From Ruminococcus sp. (GTDB taxonomy: Bacteria; Bacillota; Clostridia; Oscillospirales; Ruminococcaceae), in NCBI GenBank assembly GCA_017441505.1, contig JAFRXL010000003.1:1-64000 (forward strand): a stretch of 64,000 bases of DNA. The letters run 5' to 3'. Positions 1 through 8,777 of this stretch are shown piece by piece; the first letter of the stretch is position 1, and each line of letters starts with the position of its first letter. The notes beneath the pieces were generated by a model that worked only from the letters and a program-made list of their open reading frames with translations, was not told the origin of the DNA and searched no databases. Made by a program: the position numbers and the translations under genes.

Positions 1-93
1 ATAAATGACGAAATTGTAAATGTGATAAAAGATGCTTTAATATCAACTAATGGTTGTACACATTTCAAGGTTATTGATACTAAATTTATTTGA
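1..93 (+). CDS. C-terminal end of an unidentified protein (partial)
   Basis: Frame 1 is open from the first base to a TGA at 91-93, giving about 30 residues that end in KVIDTKFI. Too little is present to assign a family. It ends 16 nt before a SUKH-type immunity gene on the same strand. In polymorphic toxin systems the toxin's C-terminus usually lies just upstream of its immunity gene, so this may be the end of a toxin. That is inference from position only. Confidence 0.45.
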   Translation: MNDEIVNVIKDALISTNGCTHFKVIDTKFI

Positions 94-109
94 AAAAGGA
101 GAATGATAT

Positions 110-547
110 ATGTATATTCCGGAAATACCAAACAACAGTTTGACAGATGAAATAACTCAGATTGTTGAGTTAAGTAAAAAACTTGAAGATGAAGGTTATT
201 ATTTTGATTATGATCCGCCTGCCACTGAGGAAGAGTTATCTTCATGGGAAAAAGAAAATAATATAGAAATACCTGAATCACTCAAAGATTGGCTCAGGTT
301 TTCACGCTATTCAAATATCTGCAGTGAACTTGCAATAATAAAAGGAGTAAAGGCCTTTAAAATTGATTGTGAATTAGTACCTGAAGATATGGTTATAATA
401 GGTGAAGTAATTGGCGATGGTGAATTCATAGGTTTTTCAAAAGAAACAGGTGAGATTATGTGGGAAGATCACGGTGAAGTTACTAAATTAGAATCTTTTG
501 ATATTTTTTTAAAGGACACGCTAATCAGAATGTTAAAGGATTCATAA
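110..547 (+). CDS. SMI1/KNR4 family (SUKH) protein, probable immunity protein
   Basis: A 145-residue acidic soluble protein. Residues about 38-70 match the SUKH core: PPATEEELSSWEKEN, then IPESLKDWLRFS, the usual helix followed by the 'LP..yk.fl..sNG' region. A strand-rich C-terminal half follows (FIGFSKETGEIMWEDHGEV). SUKH proteins mostly neutralise toxins of contact-dependent or polymorphic toxin systems, some of them nucleases. The start is supported by AAAAAGGAG 8 nt before the ATG. The gene ends at the left edge of the riboflavin operon and has no link to it. The upstream partial gene is the best candidate partner. A general SUKH role unrelated to toxins cannot be excluded. Confidence 0.75.
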   Translation: MYIPEIPNNSLTDEITQIVELSKKLEDEGYYFDYDPPATEEELSSWEKENNIEIPESLKDWLRFSRYSNICSELAIIKGVKAFKIDCELVPEDMVIIGEVIGDGEFIGFSKETGEIMWEDHGEVTKLESFDIFLKDTLIRMLKDS

Positions 548-568
548 ATAAAAGGAATAGGTGTTAAT

Positions 569-625
569 ATGACAACAGATGAAATAATTGATTTATATAG
601 ATTTTACATATTCCTATTGACATAA
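569..625 (+). pseudogene. short ORF, possible gene remnant
   Basis: An ATG at 569, preceded by AAAAGGAATAGG, opens an 18-codon frame (MTTDEIIDLYRFYIFLLT) that ends inside the rib promoter. The first dozen residues look like the start of a normal acidic protein, and the ribosome-binding site is reasonable. It may be the 5' stump of a gene cut off when the toxin/immunity cluster was joined to the rib operon. It could also be chance. Confidence 0.25.
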
Positions 626-645
626 TAATAACAGCGTGATATAAT
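617..645 (+). promoter_or_regulatory. sigma-70-type promoter of the riboflavin operon
   Basis: Consensus TTGACA at 617-622 and consensus TATAAT at 640-645 are separated by 17 nt. The predicted start site is about 652, just ahead of the FMN aptamer. Confidence 0.9.
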
Positions 646-663
646 ATAAGAGTTGAAATTAAT

Positions 664-772
664 ATCTTCAGGGCAGGGTGAAAATCCCTACCGGCAGTAA
701 AGCCTGCGAGCCTTAAAAGGTTGATCCGGTGACATTCCGGAGCCGACGGTAATAGTCCGGATGTAAGAAGAT
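664..772 (+). promoter_or_regulatory. FMN riboswitch (RFN element)
   Basis: P1 strands ATCTTC (664-669) and GAAGAT (767-772) enclose the conserved RFN blocks GGGCAGGGTGAAAATCCC, CCGGCAGTAAAGCCTGCGAG, GATCCGGTGACATTCCGGAG and CCGACGGTAATAGTCCGGAT. This family binds FMN and switches off riboflavin biosynthesis genes. The expression platform is the terminator at 807-837. GATAAATCT (770-778) can pair with AGATTTATT (800-808). That helix competes both with P1 and with the closing pairs of the terminator, so it is a plausible antiterminator (inference). Confidence 0.97.
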
Positions 773-806
773 AAATCTAAGTATATATACTATATAGAAG
801 ATTTAT

Positions 807-837
807 TGCCCCGATCTACGGGGCATTTTATTTTATT
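807..837 (+). terminator. riboswitch-controlled intrinsic terminator
   Basis: TGCCCCG (807-813), loop ATCTA, CGGGGCA (819-825), followed by TTTTATTTTATT. It lies between the FMN aptamer and ribD, so FMN binding would stop transcription before the operon. Confidence 0.9.
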
Positions 838-865
838 GGCTTAATTTATTTTTCGGAGGTTTTAT

Positions 866-1981
866 ATGGAACAGGCAGACTATATGAGAGAAGCCATTTC
901 CCTTGCCGAAAAAGGAATGGGTTTTGTCTCCCCTAACCCTATGGTCGGTGCAGTCATTGTAAAAGACGGCAAAATAATTGGCAAAGGCTGGCACAAAAAA
1001 TACGGCGATCTTCACGCTGAACGCAATGCTTTTGCTGATTGTGATGAAAAAAATATCGACTGCTCAGGCGGTGATATTTATGTTACACTTGAGCCGTGCT
1101 GTCATCAGGGAAAAACTCCGCCTTGTACGGAAGCTATCATACAGCATGGTATAAAAAGAGTATTTATTGGTTCTCCCGATCCTAACCCTCTTGTTTCTGG
1201 TAAGGGAGTAAATATACTCAGAAGTCACGGGATAGAGGTCACAGAAAATGTCCTCAGAGATGAGTGCGATGCGATAAATGAGATTTTTTTCCATTATATA
1301 ACTACAAATAAGCCTTTTGTAACAATGAAATACGCTATGTCAATGGACGGTAAAATTGCTTGTTATACCGGTGAATCAAAATGGGTCACCGGCGAGAAAG
1401 CAAGAAAAAATGTTCATAAAGATAGACTGCGTCATGCGGCTATAATGGTAGGCGTGGGGACTGTGCTTGCGGATAATCCTATGCTCACTTGCAGACTTGA
1501 TGGCGGTCGTGATCCTTACAGAATAATCTGTGATTCTGGTTTGAGAACTCCTATGGATAGTCAGATCGTTAAGACTGCCGGTGAGATACATACTATCATT
1601 GCTACAGCAGTTAGTGATACTGAAAAAATAAAAAAATATCAGCAGGCTGGATGCTGGGTAATAGAATGCGGCACTGACGACGGTCAGAAAGTTGATCTTA
1701 ATAAACTTATGGATATTCTCGGTGAACACAAAATAGACAGCATACTTCTTGAAGGCGGAGCTCGCCTGAACTGGTCGGCTTTGAATTCTGGCATAGTCAA
1801 TAAAGTTCAGGCTTATATTGCTCCTAAGCTGTTTGGCGGAGAACGCTCTAAATCCCCTATCGGCGGACGTGGCGTAGACTTGCCTGATAATGCATTTATG
1901 CTTGAAGATTCTAAAATAAAAAATTTCGGAGAAGATATACTTATTGAAAGCAGGGTCAGATATGTTCACAGGAATAGTTGA
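866..1981 (+). CDS. ribD: bifunctional riboflavin deaminase/reductase RibD
   Basis: Deaminates the product of GTP cyclohydrolase II, 2,5-diamino-6-ribosylamino-4(3H)-pyrimidinone 5'-phosphate, then reduces the ribose to ribityl with NADPH. The 371 residues are the usual length. The N-terminal cytidine-deaminase-like domain (about 1-145) has the zinc site H50-A-E-R and PCCHQGKTPPC (77-87). The C-terminal DHFR-like reductase domain (about 150-365) contains the MDGKIA and LLEGGARLN motifs. The start has CGGAGGT 4 nt upstream. It is the first gene after the FMN riboswitch. Its last 20 nt overlap ribE, which suggests translational coupling. Confidence 0.97.
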   Translation: MEQADYMREAISLAEKGMGFVSPNPMVGAVIVKDGKIIGKGWHKKYGDLHAERNAFADCDEKNIDCSGGDIYVTLEPCCHQGKTPPCTEAIIQHGIKRVFIGSPDPNPLVSGKGVNILRSHGIEVTENVLRDECDAINEIFFHYITTNKPFVTMKYAMSMDGKIACYTGESKWVTGEKARKNVHKDRLRHAAIMVGVGTVLADNPMLTCRLDGGRDPYRIICDSGLRTPMDSQIVKTAGEIHTIIATAVSDTEKIKKYQQAGCWVIECGTDDGQKVDLNKLMDILGEHKIDSILLEGGARLNWSALNSGIVNKVQAYIAPKLFGGERSKSPIGGRGVDLPDNAFMLEDSKIKNFGEDILIESRVRYVHRNS

Positions 1982-2606
1982 GGAGATCGGTATTGTTAAA
2001 GGGATCAAGAAGGGCAGCACGTCATCTTTTATTGAGGTAAGTGCTGAAAAAGTCCTTGAAGATGTAAAGCTTGGTGACAGTATAGCAGTAAACGGAGTAT
2101 GTCTCACAGTTACTGAATTCGGCAAAAACTATTTCAAAGCGGACGTGATGAATGAAACCCTTGAACGCTCCTCTCTTGGAAGTCTAAAAGCAGGGAGTTA
2201 CGTTGACCTTGAACGTGCTATGTCAGCAAACGGACGCTTTGGAGGTCATATCGTTTCCGGTCATATAGACGGAACAGGCACTATTTCTGATATAAAAAAA
2301 GACGGCATTGCAATATGGTTCACCATATCAACAAGCAGTCAGATACTGCGATATATCGTTGAAAAAGGCTCTATTGCTATTGACGGTATCAGCCTTACAG
2401 TCGCCAAAGTGACCGATACATCATTCAGCGTATCCGTTATACCTCATACAGCCGAGCAGACCGTCCTTGGCTTCAAAACTATAGGAGATACTGTAAATCT
2501 TGAAAATGATATTATAGGCAAGTACGTTGAAAAATTGATGAAACCGGCAGAAGAAAAGTCCGCAAGCAATATAACTATGGATTTTCTGATAAAAAACGGT
2601 TTTTAA
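1962..2606 (+). CDS. ribE: riboflavin synthase alpha chain
   Basis: Dismutates two 6,7-dimethyl-8-ribityllumazine molecules into riboflavin and the pyrimidinedione. The 214 residues form two lumazine-binding repeats (about 1-97 and 98-195). The first begins with the family signature MFTGIVEEIG and each carries a GH(I/V)-type motif (VSGHIDGTG). The frame extends six codons upstream, but the ATG at 1962 is chosen because the family starts exactly at MFTGIVE. The gene overlaps the end of ribD by 20 nt. The second repeat ends with the typical IGDTVNLENDIIGKYVE. Confidence 0.96.
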   Translation: MFTGIVEEIGIVKGIKKGSTSSFIEVSAEKVLEDVKLGDSIAVNGVCLTVTEFGKNYFKADVMNETLERSSLGSLKAGSYVDLERAMSANGRFGGHIVSGHIDGTGTISDIKKDGIAIWFTISTSSQILRYIVEKGSIAIDGISLTVAKVTDTSFSVSVIPHTAEQTVLGFKTIGDTVNLENDIIGKYVEKLMKPAEEKSASNITMDFLIKNGF

Positions 2607-2633
2607 ATATATTTAAAGAACAGGAGTCTTATA

Positions 2634-3833
2634 ATGTTTGAATACAACACTATACCTGAAGCTCTTGAAGCTCTCAGAAACGGTGAGATAATCCTCGTTA
2701 CAGATGATGAGGACAGAGAAAACGAAGGCGATATGATCTGTGCAGCCGAATTTGCTACAACTGAAAATGTTAACTTTATGGCAGCACACGCTAAAGGTCT
2801 GATATGTATGCCTATGAGCATTGAGCTGTGTAATAAACTGCACCTTCCTCAGATGGTCGACTATAACACTGATAATCACTCAACTGCTTTTACAGTCTCT
2901 ATTGACCACGTTGAGACAACAACAGGTATATCTGCTCAGGAGCGTGGCTTTACTGCAAGAATGTGTGTCTCCCCTGACGCTAAACCTGAGGACTTCCGAC
3001 GTCCTGGGCATATGTTCCCCTTGACTGCAAAGAAAAATGGTGTCCTTGAACGTGAGGGACATACCGAAGCTACCGTTGACCTTATGAAACTTGCCGGACT
3101 TTCAGAATGCGGTCTGTGCTGCGAGATAATGCGTGATGACGGTACTATGATGCGTGCGGCTGAATTGCAGGAAAAAGCTCAGGAATGGGGCATGAAGTTC
3201 ATCACTATACAGGAGCTCAAAGAGTACAGAAAGTGTCATGATGACCTTGTCGAAATGGTGGCAAATACCAAACTCCCGACTAAATACGGCGAATTCCGAG
3301 CTATAGGCTTCATAAATAAATTAAACGGAGAACACCATGTAGCTCTTGTTAAGGGAGATATTGGTAACGGAGAGGATATACTCTGCCGAGTTCACTCGGA
3401 ATGCCTGACCGGTGATGCTTTCGGTTCATTAAAATGTGACTGCGGTCAACAGTTCGCTGCTGCTATGACACAAATTGAAAAAGAAGGCAGAGGCATACTG
3501 CTTTATATGCGTCAGGAAGGCAGAGGGATAGGACTTATTAATAAGCTCAAAGCTTATGAATTACAAGATAATGGTATGGATACTCTTGAAGCAAATCTTG
3601 CACTCGGTTTTCCGGGAGACATGAGAGAATACTATATAGGTGCTCAGATACTCCGCAAACTTGGCTGCAAAACTTTGAGACTGCTTACGAATAATCCTGA
3701 TAAAGTTTATGGACTAAATGGATTCGGTATCGAGATAAAAGAACGTGTACCGATACAAATGGATCCTACTGCATACGACCTTTTCTATCTGAAAACCAAA
3801 CGTGATAAAATGGGACATATACTTAACTATTGA
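2634..3833 (+). CDS. ribBA: bifunctional DHBP synthase / GTP cyclohydrolase II
   Basis: Supplies both precursors of riboflavin. The N-terminal domain (about 1-200) makes 3,4-dihydroxy-2-butanone 4-phosphate from ribulose 5-phosphate. It carries [10 protein letters not shown] (24-33) and RRPGHMFPL. The C-terminal domain (about 205-399) opens GTP; it carries the zinc cysteines in [15 protein letters not shown] and the [10 protein letters not shown] loop. Both active sites look intact. The 399-residue length is typical of fused Firmicute proteins. AGGAG lies 8 nt before the ATG. The gap to ribE is 27 nt and the gap to ribH is 88 nt, in which no promoter or terminator was seen. Confidence 0.97.
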   Translation: MFEYNTIPEALEALRNGEIILVTDDEDRENEGDMICAAEFATTENVNFMAAHAKGLICMPMSIELCNKLHLPQMVDYNTDNHSTAFTVSIDHVETTTGISAQERGFTARMCVSPDAKPEDFRRPGHMFPLTAKKNGVLEREGHTEATVDLMKLAGLSECGLCCEIMRDDGTMMRAAELQEKAQEWGMKFITIQELKEYRKCHDDLVEMVANTKLPTKYGEFRAIGFINKLNGEHHVALVKGDIGNGEDILCRVHSECLTGDAFGSLKCDCGQQFAAAMTQIEKEGRGILLYMRQEGRGIGLINKLKAYELQDNGMDTLEANLALGFPGDMREYYIGAQILRKLGCKTLRLLTNNPDKVYGLNGFGIEIKERVPIQMDPTAYDLFYLKTKRDKMGHILNY

Positions 3834-3921
3834 GGTATATCAAATAGTAAAATTGCTTGCGGACTATTATACAAAATTCTGATAAGAGCCGCTTACAAAA
3901 TAAATTTTAAGGAGCTTTTTT

Positions 3922-4389
3922 ATGAAAACTTATGAAGGAAATCTTGTAGCTAAAAATACAAGAATAGGTATTGTTGTTGCTCGTTTCAACGAGTTCATCA
4001 CTTCAAAACTTCTCGGAGGTGCTATCGATACTCTCAAACGTCACGATGTAAACGAGGACTCAATTGATGTTGCATGGGTACCGGGTGCATTTGAGATACC
4101 GCTTATAGCTTCAAAAATGGCTAAGTCCGGAAAATATGACGCTGTTATTTGTCTTGGAGCTATAATCCGTGGAAGTACTTCTCACTATGACCTTGTATGC
4201 AATGAAGCTGCAAAGGGAATAGCACAGGTATCACTCAACAGCGATATTCCGGTTATGTTCGGTGTTATAACAACTGAAAATATTGAGCAGGCTATAGAAA
4301 GAGCAGGTTCAAAGGCTGGTAATAAGGGCAGCGAATGTGCTGAGGGTGCAATTGAGATGATAAACCTTATCAGAGAAATTGAGGCATAA
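3922..4389 (+). CDS. ribH: 6,7-dimethyl-8-ribityllumazine synthase
   Basis: Condenses 5-amino-6-ribitylaminouracil with DHBP to form lumazine, normally as a 60-mer shell in Firmicutes. The 155 residues show the family blocks [34 protein letters not shown] (with the catalytic His in that region) and [17 protein letters not shown] precedes the ATG. The stop TAA overlaps the ATG of the HAD gene (TAATG), the tightest junction in the operon. Confidence 0.97.
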   Translation: MKTYEGNLVAKNTRIGIVVARFNEFITSKLLGGAIDTLKRHDVNEDSIDVAWVPGAFEIPLIASKMAKSGKYDAVICLGAIIRGSTSHYDLVCNEAAKGIAQVSLNSDIPVMFGVITTENIEQAIERAGSKAGNKGSECAEGAIEMINLIREIEA

Positions 4390-5048
4390 TGGCTAATCTG
4401 ATTTTCGATTACGACGGAACTATCCATAATTCTATGCTAACTTATGCTCCGGCTTTCAGAGATACGATGAAATGGCTCTCTGACAACGGATACATTGCTG
4501 ACCGTGAATATACTGATAATGAAATAAGTCGCTGGCTTGGATTCAATTCGACCGATATGTGGGGACAATTTCATCCTGAGCTTGATATAAGCATCAGAGA
4601 AAAAGCTCGTGCTATGCTTGGACAGAACATGGCTGAACGTGTTGACAATGGTGAAGGAGCTTTGTATGAAGGTGCAGAAGATACGCTTACACTATTGAAG
4701 TCTCAGGGACATAAGCTGATTTTCCTAAGCAATTGCCGTTTTCACTACCTTGAAAGACATAGACGAGTTTTCAAACTCGACAAGTATTTTGATGTTTTTT
4801 ACTGCTGCGAAGCTTTCGATTTCATACCAAAGTTCGAGATATTCAGGAAGATAGCTCCGGAGCATAAAGGTACTTTCATTGTCATCGGTGACCGATTCCA
4901 CGATATTGAAACTGCTGTAAAAAACAGTCTTATGTCTATAGGCTGCGGATATGGATATGGTTCAGAGGATGAACTGAAAGATGCGGATGTTATCGTAAAT
5001 TCTATTTATGAGATACCGGATGCGGTCAAAAAATTAATTGAACAATAA
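4389..5048 (+). CDS. HAD superfamily phosphatase, candidate riboflavin-pathway phosphatase
   Basis: A 219-residue HAD hydrolase. Motif I is FDYDGT with D7 as the nucleophile, motif II is LIFLSNCRF, the motif III lysine is in FIPKFEIF, and motif IV is GDRFHDIETA. The region between motifs I and II is a helical C1 cap, as in phosphoglycolate-phosphatase-like subfamily I enzymes. Translation is coupled to ribH (TAATG) and the gene is last in the FMN-regulated operon. Riboflavin synthesis needs a phosphatase for 5-amino-6-(5-phosphoribitylamino)uracil. Known ones are HAD enzymes, though YcsE and YbjI belong to the other cap class. That role here is inference from context. A general sugar-phosphate or nucleotide phosphatase is the alternative. 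Confidence 0.8.
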   Translation: MANLIFDYDGTIHNSMLTYAPAFRDTMKWLSDNGYIADREYTDNEISRWLGFNSTDMWGQFHPELDISIREKARAMLGQNMAERVDNGEGALYEGAEDTLTLLKSQGHKLIFLSNCRFHYLERHRRVFKLDKYFDVFYCCEAFDFIPKFEIFRKIAPEHKGTFIVIGDRFHDIETAVKNSLMSIGCGYGYGSEDELKDADVIVNSIYEIPDAVKKLIEQ

Positions 5049-5054
5049 CAAAAA

Positions 5055-5090
5055 GGGAGTTACTGAAATCAGCAACTCCCCTATTTTTAT
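5055..5090. terminator. bidirectional terminator between rib operon and NUDIX gene
   Basis: GGGAGTT (5055-5061) pairs with AACTCCC (5074-5080), with an inner CTG/CAG pairing. U-rich tracts exist on both sides: CTATTTTTAT on plus and TTTTTGTT on minus. It serves the convergent genes at 5048 and 5087. Confidence 0.85.
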
Positions 5091-5548
5091 ACTCCGAAAA
5101 TCTCGTATTCTCCCCTTTTAAGAGATACGGACTGATAATCGCCTTTTTCAAGGGTCTTATCTTTGTCTTTTATGTAAGACTTTAGTATTGCTCGGCTCAT
5201 ATTTGTGATGTCCGGACGCTCGATAGCTTCTTCCGGAGTTAAAAGTAATACTTCGCTGTTCTCGTAACCGTCGGATACCGGCAGACCTGATATATGTTTC
5301 ATGCAAAATACAATGCACCACTGGTCAGTGCGGAACTGAATAGCGAATACAGACTTAGCTTCTGCCATTACACTTGTTTCTTCAAAGAACTCACGTTTAA
5401 CAGCTTCAGAAGGAAACTCCCCTTCTTTGACATATCCGCCCGGAATGAGTATCCTGTCTTTTGCAGCACCATATGTATGACGGACAAATAATATCTTTCC
5501 GTCTATTTCCAATATGCCGCATACCGCATAAAATCTATTACTCGTCAT
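5087..5548 (-). CDS. NUDIX hydrolase
   Basis: A 153-residue NUDIX domain protein. The NUDIX box is readable as GYVKEGEFPSEAVKREFFEE. The REFFEE metal-binding core is intact, but the usual glycine after it (EExGU) is a serine (EETSV). Such enzymes cleave nucleoside diphosphates linked to another group; the substrate cannot be told from sequence. The ATG overlaps the last 11 nt of aspS, so it is probably translated from the hisS-aspS transcript. It ends 3 nt before the shared bidirectional terminator region. Confidence 0.85.
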   Translation of the reverse strand: MTSNRFYAVCGILEIDGKILFVRHTYGAAKDRILIPGGYVKEGEFPSEAVKREFFEETSVMAEAKSVFAIQFRTDQWCIVFCMKHISGLPVSDGYENSEVLLLTPEEAIERPDITNMSRAILKSYIKDKDKTLEKGDYQSVSLKRGEYEIFGV

Positions 5549-7316
5549 CGCTTGCTGTTACGCTGATTCCCAGCACCTCAAGACTTTCGTCATCAACAGT
5601 AGACGGACACTCAGACATAAGCTCGCTTGCATTCTGTACCTTCGGGAATGCAGTTACATCACGTAAGCTGTCAGCCTTGCACATTATCATTGCAAGTCGG
5701 TCAAGACCGATTCCCATACCACCGTGAGGCGGTGCAGCATAGCGGTAAGCGTCAACAAGGAATCCGAATTTAGCCTGTATCTCTTCATCAGTCATGCCAA
5801 GAGCTTCAAACATCTTCTGCTGTAACTCAAAGTCTGTGATACGCATTGAACCGCTTGAAAGCTCAGTACCGTTGAGTACGAGATCCCACGCCTTTGCACG
5901 GACATTTGCCGGATCAGTGTCGAGATATTCCAGACACTCCTCCATAGGCATTGTAAATGGATGATGTGCAGCTACCCATGTATTGTTTTCTTCATCATAC
6001 TCAAAGAACGGCATTTCAGTTATCCAGAGGAAATTGTACTGATCCTCAGGTATAACGTCCAGTCTCTTGCCGCAGATAAGTCTTATTGCACCAAGAGTTG
6101 AAAGAACGGTCTTAGTTTTATCAGCACATATGAGTACAAGGTCACCTTCATGTGCATCAACTGCACCGCATATCTTTTCGAGGTCTCCTTCGCCGAGGAA
6201 TTTCTTGAATGAGCAGTTAGGCTCGTCAGCCCAGCGGATGTAAGCAAGTCCCTTCGCACCTATGCCCTTTGCGTGCTCAACAAGCTTATCTATTTCCTTA
6301 CGTGTATATGCAGCAGCTCCGTTCTTTACGTTGATAGCACGTACAGAACCGCCCTCTTCTATTGCATTCTTGAATACTACAAAGTCAATATCCTTAACAG
6401 TTTCTGTAATATCCTGTATCTCAAAACCAAAACGTGTATCAGGCTTGTCTGAACCATACCTGTTCATGGCATCAGCAAAAGTAAGTCTTGGGAGCGGAAC
6501 AGGAATATCCACATTCATTACTTCCTTGAAAACACGCTGTACAAAGCCTTCTACGCATCCCTGAATATCCTCAGCGTCTACAAATGACATTTCAAGGTCT
6601 ATCTGAGTGAACTCCGGCTGACGGTCAGCTCTGAGGTCTTCATCACGGAAGCAGCGTGCAAGCTGGATATATCTGTCGTAGCCAACGATCATAAGAAGCT
6701 GTTTATATATCTGAGGAGACTGTGGAAGTGCATAGAATTTACCAGGATGAACTCTTGACGGGATAAGATAGTCTCTTGCTCCCTCAGGAGTTGATTTCAT
6801 CATCATTGGTGTTTCTATTTCAAGGAAACCGTTCTCATAGAAGTACTCACGGGTAACCTTAGCGATCTGGTGACGCTTGATTATATTCTCCTGAAGCGGA
6901 GCTCTTCTGAGGTCAAGATAACGGTATTTAAGACGAAGTTCATCGTTGACCTTAGTTTCGTTGGTTATCTCAAACGGAGTAGTCTGAGCTTTTGCGAGTA
7001 TTCTGAGGTCTGTAACGAATATCTCTACATTGCCGGTTTTGAGCTTGTCATTCTTGCTCTCACGCTCACGCACTTCACCCTTTGCCATAAGTACGAATTC
7101 ACTTCTGCATGAAGCAGCTTTTTCAAATATCTCAGGTGCAGTTGTTTCATTGAAAAGAAGCTGAACAACGCCTGTTCTGTCTCGGAGAACGATAAAAATA
7201 ACTCCGCCCTTATTTCTTATTCTGTCAACGAATCCGCCTACAACGACTTCACCGCCGGCTTCTGTAACATCACCGCAATAGTGAGTTCTTTTAAGTCCTT
7301 TCATTGTGTCTGCCAT
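5538..7316 (-). CDS. aspS: aspartyl-tRNA synthetase
   Basis: Class II synthetase of 592 residues, the normal bacterial size. An OB-fold anticodon domain (about 1-110) is followed by the catalytic domain and the bacterial GAD insertion. Motif 2 is visible as FRDEDLRADRQPEF and motif 3 as GMGIGLDRLAM. The MKGLKRTHYCGDV start is typical of the family. The ATG overlaps the stop of hisS by one base (TAATG), giving hisS-aspS translational coupling, a pairing common in bacteria. Whether it also charges tRNA-Asn cannot be judged here. Confidence 0.97.
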   Translation of the reverse strand: MADTMKGLKRTHYCGDVTEAGGEVVVGGFVDRIRNKGGVIFIVLRDRTGVVQLLFNETTAPEIFEKAASCRSEFVLMAKGEVRERESKNDKLKTGNVEIFVTDLRILAKAQTTPFEITNETKVNDELRLKYRYLDLRRAPLQENIIKRHQIAKVTREYFYENGFLEIETPMMMKSTPEGARDYLIPSRVHPGKFYALPQSPQIYKQLLMIVGYDRYIQLARCFRDEDLRADRQPEFTQIDLEMSFVDAEDIQGCVEGFVQRVFKEVMNVDIPVPLPRLTFADAMNRYGSDKPDTRFGFEIQDITETVKDIDFVVFKNAIEEGGSVRAINVKNGAAAYTRKEIDKLVEHAKGIGAKGLAYIRWADEPNCSFKKFLGEGDLEKICGAVDAHEGDLVLICADKTKTVLSTLGAIRLICGKRLDVIPEDQYNFLWITEMPFFEYDEENNTWVAAHHPFTMPMEECLEYLDTDPANVRAKAWDLVLNGTELSSGSMRITDFELQQKMFEALGMTDEEIQAKFGFLVDAYRYAAPPHGGMGIGLDRLAMIMCKADSLRDVTAFPKVQNASELMSECPSTVDDESLEVLGISVTASDDE

Positions 7317-8656
7317 TATTCATTCACCTCAACAGATTTATTGAATGCACCGAGAACTTCATCATCCTCAAGAGTATCCATCATTTTATCAAAATAAACA
7401 GCATCAAAGTTGTTTACAAATTTATCATCGAGAAGTATCTCCTTCTCTTCACCTTTTTCCATTTCCTTGAGCTTTGCTTTGCCCTCTTCAAGTTCATTAT
7501 CTCCGAGAACAATAGTAAATGCTGCTCCAATCTTATTAGCATACTTCATCTGTGCTTTAAGTCCCCTGCCCATAAGGTCGTATTCAGCGAAATAGCCGAA
7601 TTCACGAAGTTTACGTGAGAGATACATTGCTTTTTCAAGAGCTGCCTCGCCCATAGTTGCAAAATATATGTCACACTTTTTAGGTATAAGGTAAGGACAA
7701 TTCTGCTTGTCCATAACAAGGAGAAGTCTCTCTATTCCCATTCCGAATCCGAGAGCAGGAGTGTGCTGACCGCCAAGCTGCTCAATAAGTCCGTCATAGC
7801 GACCGCCGCCGCAGACAGTTCCCTGAGCACCTATCTCAGTTGTTACGAACTCAAAAACAGTCTTTGTATAATAGTCAAGTCCACGTACTATCTTAGGATT
7901 TACCTTGAAATCAATGCCGAGATTTGTAAGATACTTTTTGAGTTTTTCAAAATGATCTCCGCACTCCTCGCAAAGATAATCGAGGATAACGGGAGCATCC
8001 TTACCGATCTCCTGACAAATTGGGCTCTTGCAGTCAAGAATTCTCATAGGATTCTTGACAAGTCTGTCCTGACAAGTTTCGCAGAGCTCATCTTTTCTTG
8101 CTTCAAAATAGCTGCGTAATGCTTCGTGGTATTTAGCACGGCAGGTCGGGCATCCGATAGAGTTGATATAAAGCTCTATATTCTTTACCTCAAGTCTGTC
8201 GAGGATAGTCTTTGCAAGTGAGATCACTTCTGCATCAGCTGCCGGTGACGCACTTCCAGCCATTTCAAGTCCGAACTGGTGGAATTCACGAAGTCTTCCA
8301 GCCTGAGGACGCTCGTGACGGAAACAGGAAAGAATATAGAAAACTCTCTGTGGCAGAGCTTCATTAAGAAGTCCGTTCTGGAGCATTGCACGGATAGTTC
8401 CGGCAGTACCTTCCGGACGAAGAGTAAATTTAGTCTCCTTTGCCATAACAGTGTACATTTCCTTCTGCACTACATCTGTAGTTTCACCTACTGATCTGAG
8501 GAAAAGATCTGTATTTTCAAAAGTCGGGACTCTTATCTCTGAGAATCCAAAACTTTCAGCAGTTTCCCTTGCTATCTTTTCAACTGTGTGCCATTTGTGG
8601 ATATCCTTTGGAAGAACATCCTCTGTACCATTTGGGCGTTTGATATTTACAGCCAT
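7316..8656 (-). CDS. hisS: histidyl-tRNA synthetase
   Basis: Class II HisRS of 446 residues. Conserved blocks include RPNGTEDVLP at the N-terminus, RPEGTAGTIRAML (motif 2 region) and GLDYYTKTVFEF (histidine-binding). A C-terminal anticodon domain follows. An insertion around residues 165-245 has several cysteines (GCPTC, CETC, LCEEC), as in many clostridial HisRS. It is distinct from hisZ at 42956-44152, which is smaller and lies in the biosynthetic operon. No T-box leader was seen; the promoter at 8733-8761 leaves a leader of only about 70 nt. Confidence 0.96.
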   Translation of the reverse strand: MAVNIKRPNGTEDVLPKDIHKWHTVEKIARETAESFGFSEIRVPTFENTDLFLRSVGETTDVVQKEMYTVMAKETKFTLRPEGTAGTIRAMLQNGLLNEALPQRVFYILSCFRHERPQAGRLREFHQFGLEMAGSASPAADAEVISLAKTILDRLEVKNIELYINSIGCPTCRAKYHEALRSYFEARKDELCETCQDRLVKNPMRILDCKSPICQEIGKDAPVILDYLCEECGDHFEKLKKYLTNLGIDFKVNPKIVRGLDYYTKTVFEFVTTEIGAQGTVCGGGRYDGLIEQLGGQHTPALGFGMGIERLLLVMDKQNCPYLIPKKCDIYFATMGEAALEKAMYLSRKLREFGYFAEYDLMGRGLKAQMKYANKIGAAFTIVLGDNELEEGKAKLKEMEKGEEKEILLDDKFVNNFDAVYFDKMMDTLEDDEVLGAFNKSVEVNE

Positions 8657-8732
8657 ACTTTTCAGCCTTTCACTTTATTTTGTTTTGGAAATATTATCTG
8701 TAGTGCATCAAAGTGCATATAAGTTATGTACA

Positions 8733-8761
8733 ACTATATATTTTATACGATAATATGCCAA
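8733..8761 (-). promoter_or_regulatory. promoter of hisS-aspS-NUDIX
   Basis: Minus strand: TTGGCA (8756-8761), 17-nt spacer, TATAGT (8733-8738). Each hexamer is one base off consensus. Confidence 0.65.
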
Positions 8762-8777
8762 AGTTCTTATACATGAA

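Noticed and set aside
1376-2125. 249-codon minus-strand frame opposite ribD and ribE
   Set aside because: Fully antisense to two well-defined genes, with no recognisable motif or start signal.
8657-8732. T-box leader for hisS-aspS
   Set aside because: The leader is only about 70 nt and lacks the T-box consensus and specifier stem.
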